From an uncultured Bradyrhizobium sp. (lineage in GTDB: Bacteria; Pseudomonadota; Alphaproteobacteria; Rhizobiales; Xanthobacteraceae), in NCBI RefSeq assembly GCF_936928535.1, contig NZ_CAKZHY010000164.1, forward strand, positions 1 to 64,000: DNA of 64,000 nt, read 5' to 3'. Below are positions 55,787-63,783 of this stretch, one piece after another (positions within the stretch are counted from its first letter, which is position 1; each line of letters starts with the position of its first letter). The position numbers and the translations under genes are program-made. Below the pieces are notes generated by a model, which saw only the letters and a program-made list of their open reading frames with translations, searched no databases and was not told where the DNA came from.

Positions 55787-56164
55787 TTGCCAATTTCCGT
55801 GAAGCAGATGTTGGAAGCCGCCAACGCCGCCGTGACCAAGATCACGCCGGCAGAGGCAAAGGAGATGATCGGCAAGGGCAACGTGCTCGTGCTCGATGTG
55901 CGCGATGCGCCTGAAGTCGAGAAAAGCGGCAAGGTTCAGGGCGCGCTGAATGTTTCCCGCGGCATGTTGGAATTCCGCGCCGATCCTGACTCGCCGTATC
56001 ACGACAAGGCGTTTGCCAAGGACAAGCCCGTGATCCTCTATTGCGCCTCCGGCGGTCGGTCCGCCCTGGCTGGCAAGCTGCTCAAGGATATGGGCTACAA
56101 CCAAGTCTACAACGTCGGTGGCTTCAAGGATTGGGTCGACGCCGGCGGCGCCGTCGACAAGTAG
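55787..56164 (+). CDS. Rhodanese-like sulfurtransferase (TTG start)
   Basis: The 125-residue protein is a single rhodanese domain: AKEMIGKGNVLVLDVRDAPE, the CDC25-like GALNVSRGMLEFRADPD, and the active-site loop VILYCASGGRSALAGKLLKD with catalytic Cys. The in-frame TTG at 55787 has an ideal ribosome binding site (aggaga, seven bases before), while the first ATG (55808) has none, so TTG is chosen. It has no signal peptide and acts in the cytoplasm. The sulfur donor and acceptor are unknown. Confidence 0.88.
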   Translation: MPISVKQMLEAANAAVTKITPAEAKEMIGKGNVLVLDVRDAPEVEKSGKVQGALNVSRGMLEFRADPDSPYHDKAFAKDKPVILYCASGGRSALAGKLLKDMGYNQVYNVGGFKDWVDAGGAVDK

Positions 56165-56198
56165 TCTGTGCGCGGGAGGGCCGGGCGTTGGGAATAGC

Positions 56199-57758
56199 CT
56201 AGCGCCCGCCGACCTTCCCCCACAGCCACTTCGCCACCGCATCTGGCGAGGAATTCGCGTCGTTGCCGCTGGCGCGCAGGTTTGCCTCGCGCATGGTGGT
56301 GATGTCGATCTTGCCGAGCAACGGGCTCAGTGCCGCCTTGAGCCGCTCGTCGCCGGCGCGCTTCGGCGCCAGCAGCAGGATGGCGTCATAGGGCGGGATC
56401 GCCTGCTTGGGATCGTCGAGCGCCACCAGGTTATATTTGGCGATCAGGCCGTCGCTGGTGTAGCCAGCGATCACGTCGACCTCGCCGCTCGCCACGGCCG
56501 CATACATGAAGTCCGGCTGCATCTGGCGCTGCGCGCTGAACTGAAGACCATAGGCCTTCTGCAGAGCCGCCCATTCCGGTCGCGAGAAGAACTCGTAGTC
56601 GCCGGCGATCGACATCGTCGAGGAATGCGCGGCGAGATCGGCGATGGTGTGGATGCCAAGCGCGTCGGCGCGCTTCTTCGGCATCACCAGCGCATAGGCA
56701 TTCTCGAAGCCGAGCTCGCCGAGCAGGGTGATGTTGTCCTTGGCGAGCGCCGTCTTCAACTCCGTCACCAGCTCGGCGCGCGGCTTGATGTCGGTGCGGT
56801 GCAACTGATTGGCCCAGAGCGTGCCGGAATAATCGACATAGAGATCGATATCCCCGGCCTTCAACGCCCCGAAGATCACGCTAGAGCCGAGGCCTGACCG
56901 TGCGGTCGCTTGGAGGCCGGCCGCCTGGAGGCGGTCGCGAAGCAGGGCGGAGAGCACATATTGCTCGGCAAAGGTTTTTGCGCCGACCACATAACCGGCC
57001 GACGAACGCCCCATCGTCGGCACCAGCGTCGCCACAACCAGCGCCGCAATCCCGGTTGCGCCGAGCGCCGTCGACAGGCGGCCGCGCTGCCGTAGCCCGC
57101 TCTCGATCAGGCCCAGCAGTTGATCGACGGCAAGCGCGAGTAGGGCTGAGGCGACGCAGCCAAACAGCACGAACACCCAGTTTTGGGTCTGCAGCCCGGC
57201 AAAGATGTAATTGCCGAGGCTGGTCTGTCCGATCGGGGTTGACAGCGTCGCGGTACCGATCACCCACACCGCGGCGGTGCGGATGCCGGCCATGATCACC
57301 GGCAGCGCCAGCGGCAGCTCGACCATGACGAGCGATTGCCGCGCCGTCATGCCGACGCCCTTGGCGGCTTCGATCAATGCGGGATCGATGCCGTTCAGTC
57401 CGGTGATCCCGTTGCGCAGCACCGGCAGCATCGAATAGAGCGCCAGCGCCAGCATCGCCGGCAGGAAGCCGAACGCCGAGAATGAGACGCCGAACCACGC
57501 GAGCGTCACCGAGGCCACGAACAGCAACAGCGGATAGAACAATGCGAGCAGCGCCAGCCCCGGCACGGTCTGCACGATGCTGGCGAGGGCGAGCAGGACG
57601 GCGCGCGGCGCGGGACGGTTGCGCGTCAGGATCGCGAGCGGCAGGCTGACAACGAGGCCAAGCGTGAGCGCGGCGAGGCTCACCCGCACATGATTGCCGA
57701 GATAGTCGGGCAAATGCGACAGCGCCTCGCCCCAGCGCGGATCGTCGAAGAGGCTCAT
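56199..57758 (-). CDS. Osmoprotectant ABC transporter, permease fused to substrate-binding domain
   Basis: The 519-residue protein combines an OpuCB-like permease (about 1-240, six helices, with the EAA-type loop EAAKGVGMTARQSLVMVELP) and an OpuAC/QAT-type binding domain (about 265-519: GAKTFAEQYVLSALLRDRLQ, DIDLYVDYSGTLWANQL). This fusion is known from osmoprotectant and choline-type importers. It overlaps the upstream ATPase gene by four bases. The substrate is probably a quaternary amine such as glycine betaine, based on the family. Confidence 0.92.
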   Translation of the reverse strand: MSLFDDPRWGEALSHLPDYLGNHVRVSLAALTLGLVVSLPLAILTRNRPAPRAVLLALASIVQTVPGLALLALFYPLLLFVASVTLAWFGVSFSAFGFLPAMLALALYSMLPVLRNGITGLNGIDPALIEAAKGVGMTARQSLVMVELPLALPVIMAGIRTAAVWVIGTATLSTPIGQTSLGNYIFAGLQTQNWVFVLFGCVASALLALAVDQLLGLIESGLRQRGRLSTALGATGIAALVVATLVPTMGRSSAGYVVGAKTFAEQYVLSALLRDRLQAAGLQATARSGLGSSVIFGALKAGDIDLYVDYSGTLWANQLHRTDIKPRAELVTELKTALAKDNITLLGELGFENAYALVMPKKRADALGIHTIADLAAHSSTMSIAGDYEFFSRPEWAALQKAYGLQFSAQRQMQPDFMYAAVASGEVDVIAGYTSDGLIAKYNLVALDDPKQAIPPYDAILLLAPKRAGDERLKAALSPLLGKIDITTMREANLRASGNDANSSPDAVAKWLWGKVGGR

Positions 57759-58537
57759 GCCGCACCGCCCTGGGGCAGCAGCGCGTTCAGCCGTTCGATC
57801 TGGCGCCGCGGCGTGCGCAGCAATTCCAGCACATAGGCGTCGTTGCTCGCTGACAGCTCCGCCGGCGTACCCTGGGCGAGCAGCCTTCCGCCGCGCATCA
57901 CCGCGATCCGATCGGCGAGCAAAATCGCCTCCGTCACGTCGTGCGTGATCATCACGGTGGTCAGGCCGAGCTTGCTGTGCAACTGGCGAAAATCCTCGCC
58001 GAGAGCGTCGCGCGTGAGGGGATCGAGCGCGCCGAACGGCTCGTCCATCAGCATGATGCGGGGCTTGGCTGCCAGGGCCCGCGCTACGCCAACGCGCTGG
58101 CGTTGGCCGCCCGAGAGCGCTTCCGGCAGCCGGTCGCGATGGGCGGCACGGTCGAGCTGCATCAGCGCGATCAACTCGTCGACGCGCCCAGCAATCTCGG
58201 CTGCCGGCGCGCCGAGCAGCTTCGGCGTAATCCCGATATTGTCGGCGACGCTCAAATGCGGAAACAGCCCGCCGCTCTGGAAGACGTAGCCGATCCGGCG
58301 CCGCAGCGCGACCGGCTCGATGTCTTGCACGTTTCCGCCCTCGATCGTGATGGTGCCGCCGTCGGCCTCGATCAGCCGGTTGGCGAGCCGCAGCAGCGTC
58401 GTCTTGCCGGAGCCCGAGCCGCCGACGACGGCCAGAAACTCGCCTTCGGCGATGTCGAGCGAGACATCGTCGACGGCCCGGAGGGGGCCGAAGCTCTTGG
58501 TGACGTTTCGGTAGCTGATCGCCGGCTTGGAAGGCAT
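57755..58537 (-). CDS. Osmoprotectant ABC transporter ATP-binding protein
   Basis: The 260-residue protein is an OpuCA/ProV-like ATPase: Walker A GGSGSGKTTLLR, Q-loop GYVFQSGGLFPH, signature LSGGQRQRVGVARALA, Walker B IMLMDEPFGALDP and H-loop MITHDVTEAI. It lacks the C-terminal CBS domains found in many OpuCA proteins. It is the first gene of the unit with the fused permease/binding protein. A divergent region of about 140 bases with a palindrome at 58562 separates it from the nitrate/sulfonate-type ATPase gene. Confidence 0.93.
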   Translation of the reverse strand: MPSKPAISYRNVTKSFGPLRAVDDVSLDIAEGEFLAVVGGSGSGKTTLLRLANRLIEADGGTITIEGGNVQDIEPVALRRRIGYVFQSGGLFPHLSVADNIGITPKLLGAPAAEIAGRVDELIALMQLDRAAHRDRLPEALSGGQRQRVGVARALAAKPRIMLMDEPFGALDPLTRDALGEDFRQLHSKLGLTTVMITHDVTEAILLADRIAVMRGGRLLAQGTPAELSASNDAYVLELLRTPRRQIERLNALLPQGGAA

Positions 58538-58561
58538 CGCGGGTGGGCTCGCTGTTCTCTT

Positions 58562-58582
58562 ACCCTCCCCTCCGGGGAGGGT
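58562..58582. repeat. Short palindrome in the divergent ABC region
   Basis: ACCCTCCCC-tcc-GGGGAGGGT is a 9-bp perfect stem. Similar CCCTCCCC...GGGGAGGG elements are dispersed in Bradyrhizobium genomes. Because the flanking genes diverge, a terminator role is unlikely. Confidence 0.5.
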
Positions 58583-58678
58583 GAAAGCAAGGCCGACCCA
58601 TGCCTAGCACGCTTGGCGGCTTGATTGAACTTGGTCGCGCGAGCGGCTAAGGCATCAAGCAAAGTTCGGAGGAAAGAC

Positions 58679-59497
58679 ATGACAACGCCCGACGCAGTGG
58701 CGCTGGAGGATGCCAAGGTTGCGTTCCGGCTGGGGGACGGGCGGGTCTATACGGCGGTGGAGAAGGCCCATCTGACGATCGCGCAGGGCGAGTTCGTCGC
58801 CATTGTCGGGCCGACCGGCTGCGGAAAATCGACGCTGCTCAACGTCGCCGCCGGCCTGTTGAGGCCTGCCGCCGGCAGCGTCAGGATTTTTGATCGGCCG
58901 CTCGCGGGGTTGAACCGGGATGCCGGCTATCTGTTCCAGGCCGACGCGCTGTTCCCCTGGAAGACCGCGCTCGACAACGTTGCCATCGGCCTCGAGATCA
59001 GGGGCACCCCGCGTGCCGAGGCGCTGCCCCAGGCGCAGAAATGGCTGACCTCCGTGGGCCTCGGCGCCTTTGCGGGCCGCTATCCCCACATGCTCTCAGG
59101 CGGCCAGCGCAAGCGCGTGGCGCTGGCCCAGGTCCTGATCCGGGATCCCAAAATCCTCTTGATGGACGAGCCGTTCGGGCCCCTCGATGCGCAGACGCGG
59201 CAAGTCATGGGCAATCTGCTGCTCGATCTCTGGAACGCTGACCGCAAGGCCGTGCTGTTCGTGACCCACGATCTCGAAGAGGCCATCGCGCTCGCCGACC
59301 GCGTCGTGATCATGTCCGCGGGGCCGTCCTCGCGCATCATCGGTGACTGGCGTGTCACGCTCGCGCGCCCGCGCGACATTTTCGAGGTGCGGATGGACAA
59401 GGAGTTCCATGCGCTGCATCGCGAGATCTGGAGCGTGCTCAAGGACGAGGTGATGAAGGGCTACGCGCAATCCACCCATGCGGCGGAGGCGGTCTGA
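58679..59497 (+). CDS. Nitrate/sulfonate/taurine-type ABC transporter ATP-binding protein
   Basis: The 272-residue protein belongs to the SsuB/TauB/NrtD group: Walker A GPTGCGKSTLLN, Q-loop YLFQADALFPWK (the FQ...LLPW-like signature of this group), LSGGQRKRVALAQVLI, Walker B ILLMDEPFGPLDA and H-loop FVTHDLEEAI. An ideal ribosome binding site (ggagga) precedes the ATG. The permease gene starts at the last base of its stop. No binding protein is nearby, so the substrate (aliphatic sulfonate, nitrate, pyrimidine precursor) cannot be assigned. Confidence 0.93.
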   Translation: MTTPDAVALEDAKVAFRLGDGRVYTAVEKAHLTIAQGEFVAIVGPTGCGKSTLLNVAAGLLRPAAGSVRIFDRPLAGLNRDAGYLFQADALFPWKTALDNVAIGLEIRGTPRAEALPQAQKWLTSVGLGAFAGRYPHMLSGGQRKRVALAQVLIRDPKILLMDEPFGPLDAQTRQVMGNLLLDLWNADRKAVLFVTHDLEEAIALADRVVIMSAGPSSRIIGDWRVTLARPRDIFEVRMDKEFHALHREIWSVLKDEVMKGYAQSTHAAEAV

Positions 59498-60282
59498 TGT
59501 CGCGCGTCTCGCTGCTTGCGCTGCAAGTTCTGGTTGCGATCGTCTGCATCGCGCTGTGGCAGCTGTTTTCGAGCGTTCCTGTGTTCGGCAAGATCCTGCT
59601 GCCGCCGTTCTTCTTCTCCAATCCGGTCGACGTATTCAGCCAGATCGTGAAGTGGTTCGTGAGCGGCGTGATCTGGAAGCACCTGGCAATCACGCTCTGG
59701 GAATCGATTCTCGCCTTCGTGATCGGCTCGCTTAGCGGCGTCCTGGTCGGTTTCTGGTTTGCGCGGCAGCCGCTCGTTGCCGCGGTGTTCGATCCCTACG
59801 TCAAGATGGCCAATGCGCTGCCGCGCGTGGTGCTGGCGCCGATCTTCGCGCTGTGGCTGGGCCTCGGCATCTGGTCCAAGGTCGCGCTCGGCGTGACGCT
59901 CGTGTTCTTCATTGTGTTCTTCAATGTCTACCAGGGCGTCAAGGAAGTCAGCCGCACGGTGCTCGACAATGGCCGCATGCTCGGCATGAGCGAGGGGCAG
60001 TTGATGCGGCATGTGTATTGGCCGTCGGCGCTGTCGTGGATGTTCTCCTCGCTGCACACGTCAGTGGGTTTTGCCGTGGTCGGCGCGGTCGTCGGCGAAT
60101 ATCTGGGATCGGCGGCTGGCCTGGGCTATCTCATTCAGCAGGCCGAGGGCGTGTTCGACGTTGCCGGCGTGTTCGCCGGCATGTTCGTGCTGTCGGCCTT
60201 CGTCATCCTGATCGATTTTGGAGTGACGCTGGTGGAGCGGCGCCTGCTGGTTTGGCGGCCGACCGCGGACGGGCGCGGCTAG
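59497..60282 (+). CDS. Nitrate/sulfonate/taurine-type ABC transporter permease
   Basis: The 261-residue protein has about six helices (LLALQVLVAIVCIALWQLF, ILAFVIGSLSGVLVGFWFAR, VALGVTLVFFIVFFNVYQGV, SVGFAVVGAVVGEYLGSAAG, AGMFVLSAFVILIDFGVTLV). The ATPase-coupling loop reads DNGRMLGMSEGQLMRHVYWP. It is a SsuC/TauC-like permease, translationally coupled to the ATPase gene by a one-base overlap (TGATG). It would need a periplasmic binding protein encoded elsewhere. Confidence 0.93.
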   Translation: MSRVSLLALQVLVAIVCIALWQLFSSVPVFGKILLPPFFFSNPVDVFSQIVKWFVSGVIWKHLAITLWESILAFVIGSLSGVLVGFWFARQPLVAAVFDPYVKMANALPRVVLAPIFALWLGLGIWSKVALGVTLVFFIVFFNVYQGVKEVSRTVLDNGRMLGMSEGQLMRHVYWPSALSWMFSSLHTSVGFAVVGAVVGEYLGSAAGLGYLIQQAEGVFDVAGVFAGMFVLSAFVILIDFGVTLVERRLLVWRPTADGRG

Positions 60283-60322
60283 GCTGCCTTACTGCCGCTG
60301 ACTTTTATGTGATCGAGCGGTC

Positions 60323-60347
60323 GGAATAGAATGCGCGCCCACGCGTC
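60323..60347 (+). promoter_or_regulatory. Candidate ECF sigma factor promoter of the DUF305 operon
   Basis: GGAAT (60323-60327), a 16-base spacer and CGTC (60344-60347) resemble the ECF-type pattern GGAAY-N16-CGTY. It lies 36 bases before the DUF305 start, at the head of an operon that ends with an ECF sigma gene, so autoregulation is plausible. Confidence 0.4.
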
Positions 60348-60382
60348 AAATCCCCATGCAACGACCCGCATGGGAGTTTTCG

Positions 60383-60910
60383 ATGTCACCCCTACAGTTT
60401 CGCCGCGGACTGACAGCGCTAGCAGGCAGATGTCGATGGTCCAGGCCCGGCCTCGGCACGGTGCTCATTGCTGCGCGCATTCTGGTCGCGTTTGCGTTGC
60501 CTCCGCTCGTGTTCGCGCATGAAGCCCATCCGCCGGCTGCGTCGAGTGCCGAAGAACGGGCGTTCCTGGAAGAAAACGAAGGCGCCATGACGAAGATGAT
60601 GAACGACATGACGCTCAAGCCCACCGGCGATAGCGATCGTGACTTCGTCGCAATGATGAACCCGCATCATCAGGGCGCGATCGACATGGCGGTGATCGAA
60701 CTTCGCTATGGCAAGAACGAGCAGCTGAAGCGCATCGCCCAGGAAATCATCGTCGACCAGATGCAGGAGATCGCGGCCATGAAGCTCGCCATCGGCGAGC
60801 CGGCCACGGACACCACGCCTGCTCCGACCCAGTCGCCACCCACTCCCGTCGCAGCCGCTCATCATCATCCGGGCCTGCAGACGGACATGTCCAGCGAAAT
60901 GAAGAAGTAG
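60383..60910 (+). CDS. DUF305 family periplasmic protein
   Basis: The 175-residue protein has a basic N-terminus and a hydrophobic export segment (ILVAFALPPLVFAHEAHPPA). The DUF305 domain follows, with the conserved FVAMMNPHHQGAIDMAVIEL and KRIAQEIIVDQMQEIAAMKL. A His/Pro-rich tail (VAAAHHHPGLQ) follows. The His-rich MMxPHHQGAxxMA motif suggests metal or copper binding, although the function is unproven. It opens a four-gene unit with a beta-propeller protein, an ECF sigma factor and its anti-sigma factor. Confidence 0.88.
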   Translation: MSPLQFRRGLTALAGRCRWSRPGLGTVLIAARILVAFALPPLVFAHEAHPPAASSAEERAFLEENEGAMTKMMNDMTLKPTGDSDRDFVAMMNPHHQGAIDMAVIELRYGKNEQLKRIAQEIIVDQMQEIAAMKLAIGEPATDTTPAPTQSPPTPVAAAHHHPGLQTDMSSEMKK

Positions 60911-60919
60911 GAGCCGCAG

Positions 60920-62389
60920 ATGATCACGTCACGAAGCAACATGATCAAGAGCATTTTCCTGATGGCGACCATGCTCGCTACCGGCTCTGCTTCATGGGCC
61001 GGACAGGCACCAGGCGCGCTGTCCGCTCCCGATATTCCGGTTAGCCACCACGATCGCGTTTACGCTGCGGAACAGTTCTCGAATACGGTCTCGGTCACGG
61101 ACCCCGTTGACAACAAGCTGCTTGGCCTGATCCGGCTGGGCGACCCGCAGCCCGGTAATTTCAGCCCGCTGTACAAGGGGCAGGTGCTTGTGCATGGCAT
61201 GGGCTTCGCGCCCGACCACAGGACGCTTGCCGTGGTGTCAATCGGTTCGAATTCGGTGACGTTCATCGATACCGCGACCAACGCGGTCAAGCACACGACC
61301 TATGTCGGTCGCTCTCCGCACGAGGCATTCTACACCCCCGACGGCAAGGAGGTCTGGGTTACCGTCCGCGGTGAGAACTACATCTCCGTCATCGATGCAA
61401 AGAGCTTCGCGGAGAAGAGCCGTATCACCACCCCGAACGGGCCGGGCATGCAGATTTTTTCGGCCGACGGCAAGTACGGCTACATCTGCTCATCGTTCAA
61501 TCCTGAGACCGACGTCGTCTCAGTCGCCGACCACAGGATCGTCGCCAAGGTGAAGCAGGAGAGCCCGTTTTGTCCGAACATTGCGGCGACGCCGGATGGA
61601 AATCAGGTGTGGTTCACCCTGAAAGACGTCGGCCGCACCCAGGTGTTCAACGCGAAGCCGCCGTTCAATCTCATCACGACGATCGACACCGGCCCGATCA
61701 CCAACCACGTCAACTTCGCGCATACGCCCAGGGGGACGTTCGCTTACGTGACGGTCGGTGGCTTGAACCTCGTAAAGGTATTCCGCACCGACGATTTCTC
61801 GCAGGTTGCGGCGATCCCGGTCGGCAATCTACCGCATGGCGTCTGGCCATCCGGCGACGGTACGCGGATTTACGTCGGGCTTGAGAACGCCGACGCTCTC
61901 GCGGCGATCGACACCGCGACCAACAGCCTCGTCACGAATGTCCCGGTTGGCCAGGCACCGCAGGCGATCGCCTATGTTCCAAACGCGGCGCCAAATCCGG
62001 ACGACCGTCAGAACCTGCAGCCACTCGGCGTTGCCGGCCAGGTCGCTCATCTCTCGCTCACGTCGAAGGACGGTGCAAAGGACGGCAAGGCGCCCACCAG
62101 CGTGTCGCTGTTCGATCAGGGGCTGATCCAGATCCTGCAGGCTTCGGTCACGGGACTTGAGCCCAAGCAGAAATATGTGCTTGCGCTGGCGGAGCGGGGT
62201 GACGGGAGTGGCCACCTGCAGCCGCTGGCGGCGTTCATGACCAATCCGGCCGGATCGGCTATCGTCAACGCCGCTGGCCCGATCCGGCAGATCGTCGACC
62301 AGCCGTCTACTGCAGCCAAGCGTTATTTGGTGATTGCCGCCGGCGACGCTGCGATGCCCGGCGAGGCGGTCCAGATCGAGGCGCAATGA
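60920..62389 (+). CDS. YncE-like beta-propeller protein (secreted)
   Basis: The 489-residue protein has a signal peptide (IFLMATMLATGSASWAG) and about seven 40-residue beta-propeller repeats: VYAAEQFSNTVSVTDPVDNK, TLAVVSIGSNSVTFIDTATN, EVWVTVRGENYISVIDAKSF, IYVGLENADALAAIDTATNS. A C-terminal domain of about 120 residues (HLSLTSKDGAKDGKAPTSVS) follows. Such YVTN/cytochrome-d1-like propellers are periplasmic binding or scaffold proteins. The ribosome binding site aggag lies 9 bases after the DUF305 stop; the sigma gene starts 40 bases later. Confidence 0.88.
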   Translation: MITSRSNMIKSIFLMATMLATGSASWAGQAPGALSAPDIPVSHHDRVYAAEQFSNTVSVTDPVDNKLLGLIRLGDPQPGNFSPLYKGQVLVHGMGFAPDHRTLAVVSIGSNSVTFIDTATNAVKHTTYVGRSPHEAFYTPDGKEVWVTVRGENYISVIDAKSFAEKSRITTPNGPGMQIFSADGKYGYICSSFNPETDVVSVADHRIVAKVKQESPFCPNIAATPDGNQVWFTLKDVGRTQVFNAKPPFNLITTIDTGPITNHVNFAHTPRGTFAYVTVGGLNLVKVFRTDDFSQVAAIPVGNLPHGVWPSGDGTRIYVGLENADALAAIDTATNSLVTNVPVGQAPQAIAYVPNAAPNPDDRQNLQPLGVAGQVAHLSLTSKDGAKDGKAPTSVSLFDQGLIQILQASVTGLEPKQKYVLALAERGDGSGHLQPLAAFMTNPAGSAIVNAAGPIRQIVDQPSTAAKRYLVIAAGDAAMPGEAVQIEAQ

Positions 62390-62429
62390 CTTCGGCCAGG
62401 ACAGCATCAGAAAGCTGGCGGAGCGCCTC

Positions 62430-62948
62430 ATGAAGGACATGCTGGTTCAGGTCGAACCACTGATCCCCGCGCTCCGTCGCTATGCGCGCGCCCTCGTGCG
62501 CGACCGCTCGGCGGCTGACGATTTGGTCCAGGACTGTCTGGAACGCGCCGTCAGCCGCTGGCATCAGCGGCGCGACGGCAGCGTGCGCGCCTGGCTGTTC
62601 ACCATCCTCCACAATCTGGCGGTCTCCCAATTTCGCCAGACAATAGCGCGAGGCAGGCATATGCCGATCGACGATGCCGGCGAGCAGGAGCTTGTCAGCG
62701 CGGCAGCGCAGGAGCAGAGGCTGATCTATCAGGATGTCCTGAGCAAACTTGCCAAACTCCCCGAAGAGCAGCGGGCCGTGCTGTTGCTCGTGGCTGTCGA
62801 AGATCTTTCCTACGCGGACGCTGCGGCAGTTCTCAACGTCCCGATCGGTACGGTAATGTCACGACTGTCGCGCGCGCGGGAGAGGCTGCAGCAGGAGATG
62901 GACAGCGTTGCACCGGGAAATGTCGTGGCATTGCGGAGCTTGAAATGA
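62430..62948 (+). CDS. ECF-type RNA polymerase sigma factor
   Basis: The 172-residue protein has sigma region 2 (PLIPALRRYARALVRDRSAA, DDLVQDCLERAVSRWHQRRD, VRAWLFTILHNLAVSQFRQT) and region 4 (LPEEQRAVLLLVAVEDLSYA, AAAVLNVPIGTVMSRLSRAR), with no region 3, as in ECF factors. The start MKDMLVQVEP has a ggcggag site. Its stop overlaps the anti-sigma start by four bases. It probably controls the operon it belongs to; the signal is unknown. Confidence 0.93.
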   Translation: MKDMLVQVEPLIPALRRYARALVRDRSAADDLVQDCLERAVSRWHQRRDGSVRAWLFTILHNLAVSQFRQTIARGRHMPIDDAGEQELVSAAAQEQRLIYQDVLSKLAKLPEEQRAVLLLVAVEDLSYADAAAVLNVPIGTVMSRLSRARERLQQEMDSVAPGNVVALRSLK

Positions 62949-63718
62949 ACCAGCGGCCGATCACAGAAGACGATCTGCACGCCTATGTGGACCAGGTGCT
63001 CGAGCCCGAGCGCCGCGCGGAGGTCGCATCCTATCTGGACCATCACCCCGACGTCGCCGGGCGCGTCGCGGCTTTCGCCACCCAGCGCGAGCAGTTGCGG
63101 GGCGCGTTGGCGTCAATCGCCGACGAGCCATTGCCGGCGGAGCTGAACCTGTTGCATATCATCGAGGGCCGGAAACGGCGTCCGCGATGGGCGTGGGGCA
63201 TGATCGCAGCCATGCTGCTCCTCGGCCTCGGCGGTCTCGGCGGCTGGACCACGCGCAGCCTGCTGCAGGATGGTTCGAACGGACTGTCCTCGTTGGCCCA
63301 GGAGGCCGCCTACTCCTATAGCGTCTTTGCACCCGATCGCGTGCGGCCGGTCGAGATCAAAGCATCTAATAGCGCAGAGCTCACGCAATGGGTCTCCAAC
63401 CGGCTGAAGCAGCCTATCAAGGTGCCAGATCTCTCGGCGTCGGGTTATCGGCTGATGGGCGGTCGGCTGGTTCCGACGTCGCGTGGCCCGGCGGCGATGT
63501 TCATGTACGATGACGATCGCGGCGACCGTCTCGTGGTGCTGACGCGTCCTATGAGCAACCCCAATCTGGCGACGCCGATGATGCCGCAATCGACCGGCGA
63601 TGTCGCGGGTTTGGTGTGGGCGGAGGGCGGCATGGGTTACACGCTCGTCGGCCAGCTTCCGGGCGACGTCCTCAAGCCGATCGCAAACGAGATCCGTAAG
63701 CAGGCGCGCCCTATCTAG
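62945..63718 (+). CDS. Anti-sigma factor (membrane-anchored)
   Basis: The 257-residue protein has a cytoplasmic anti-sigma domain (ITEDDLHAYVDQVLEPERRA, VASYLDHHPDVAGRVAAFAT), one membrane helix around residues 80-98 (WAWGMIAAMLLLGLGGLGGW) and a periplasmic domain of about 150 residues (AAYSYSVFAPDRVRPVEIKA). No zinc-binding HxxxCxxC motif is present. It is coupled to the sigma gene by ATGA. The periplasmic part may sense an envelope signal, perhaps with the DUF305 and propeller proteins of the same operon. Confidence 0.9.
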   Translation: MNQRPITEDDLHAYVDQVLEPERRAEVASYLDHHPDVAGRVAAFATQREQLRGALASIADEPLPAELNLLHIIEGRKRRPRWAWGMIAAMLLLGLGGLGGWTTRSLLQDGSNGLSSLAQEAAYSYSVFAPDRVRPVEIKASNSAELTQWVSNRLKQPIKVPDLSASGYRLMGGRLVPTSRGPAAMFMYDDDRGDRLVVLTRPMSNPNLATPMMPQSTGDVAGLVWAEGGMGYTLVGQLPGDVLKPIANEIRKQARPI

Positions 63719-63783
63719 TACCGGAATCGACGGGTCCTTACGACCGTGCGAGCCGGACGCTCAACCTCGCTCAGCTTTCGGCC

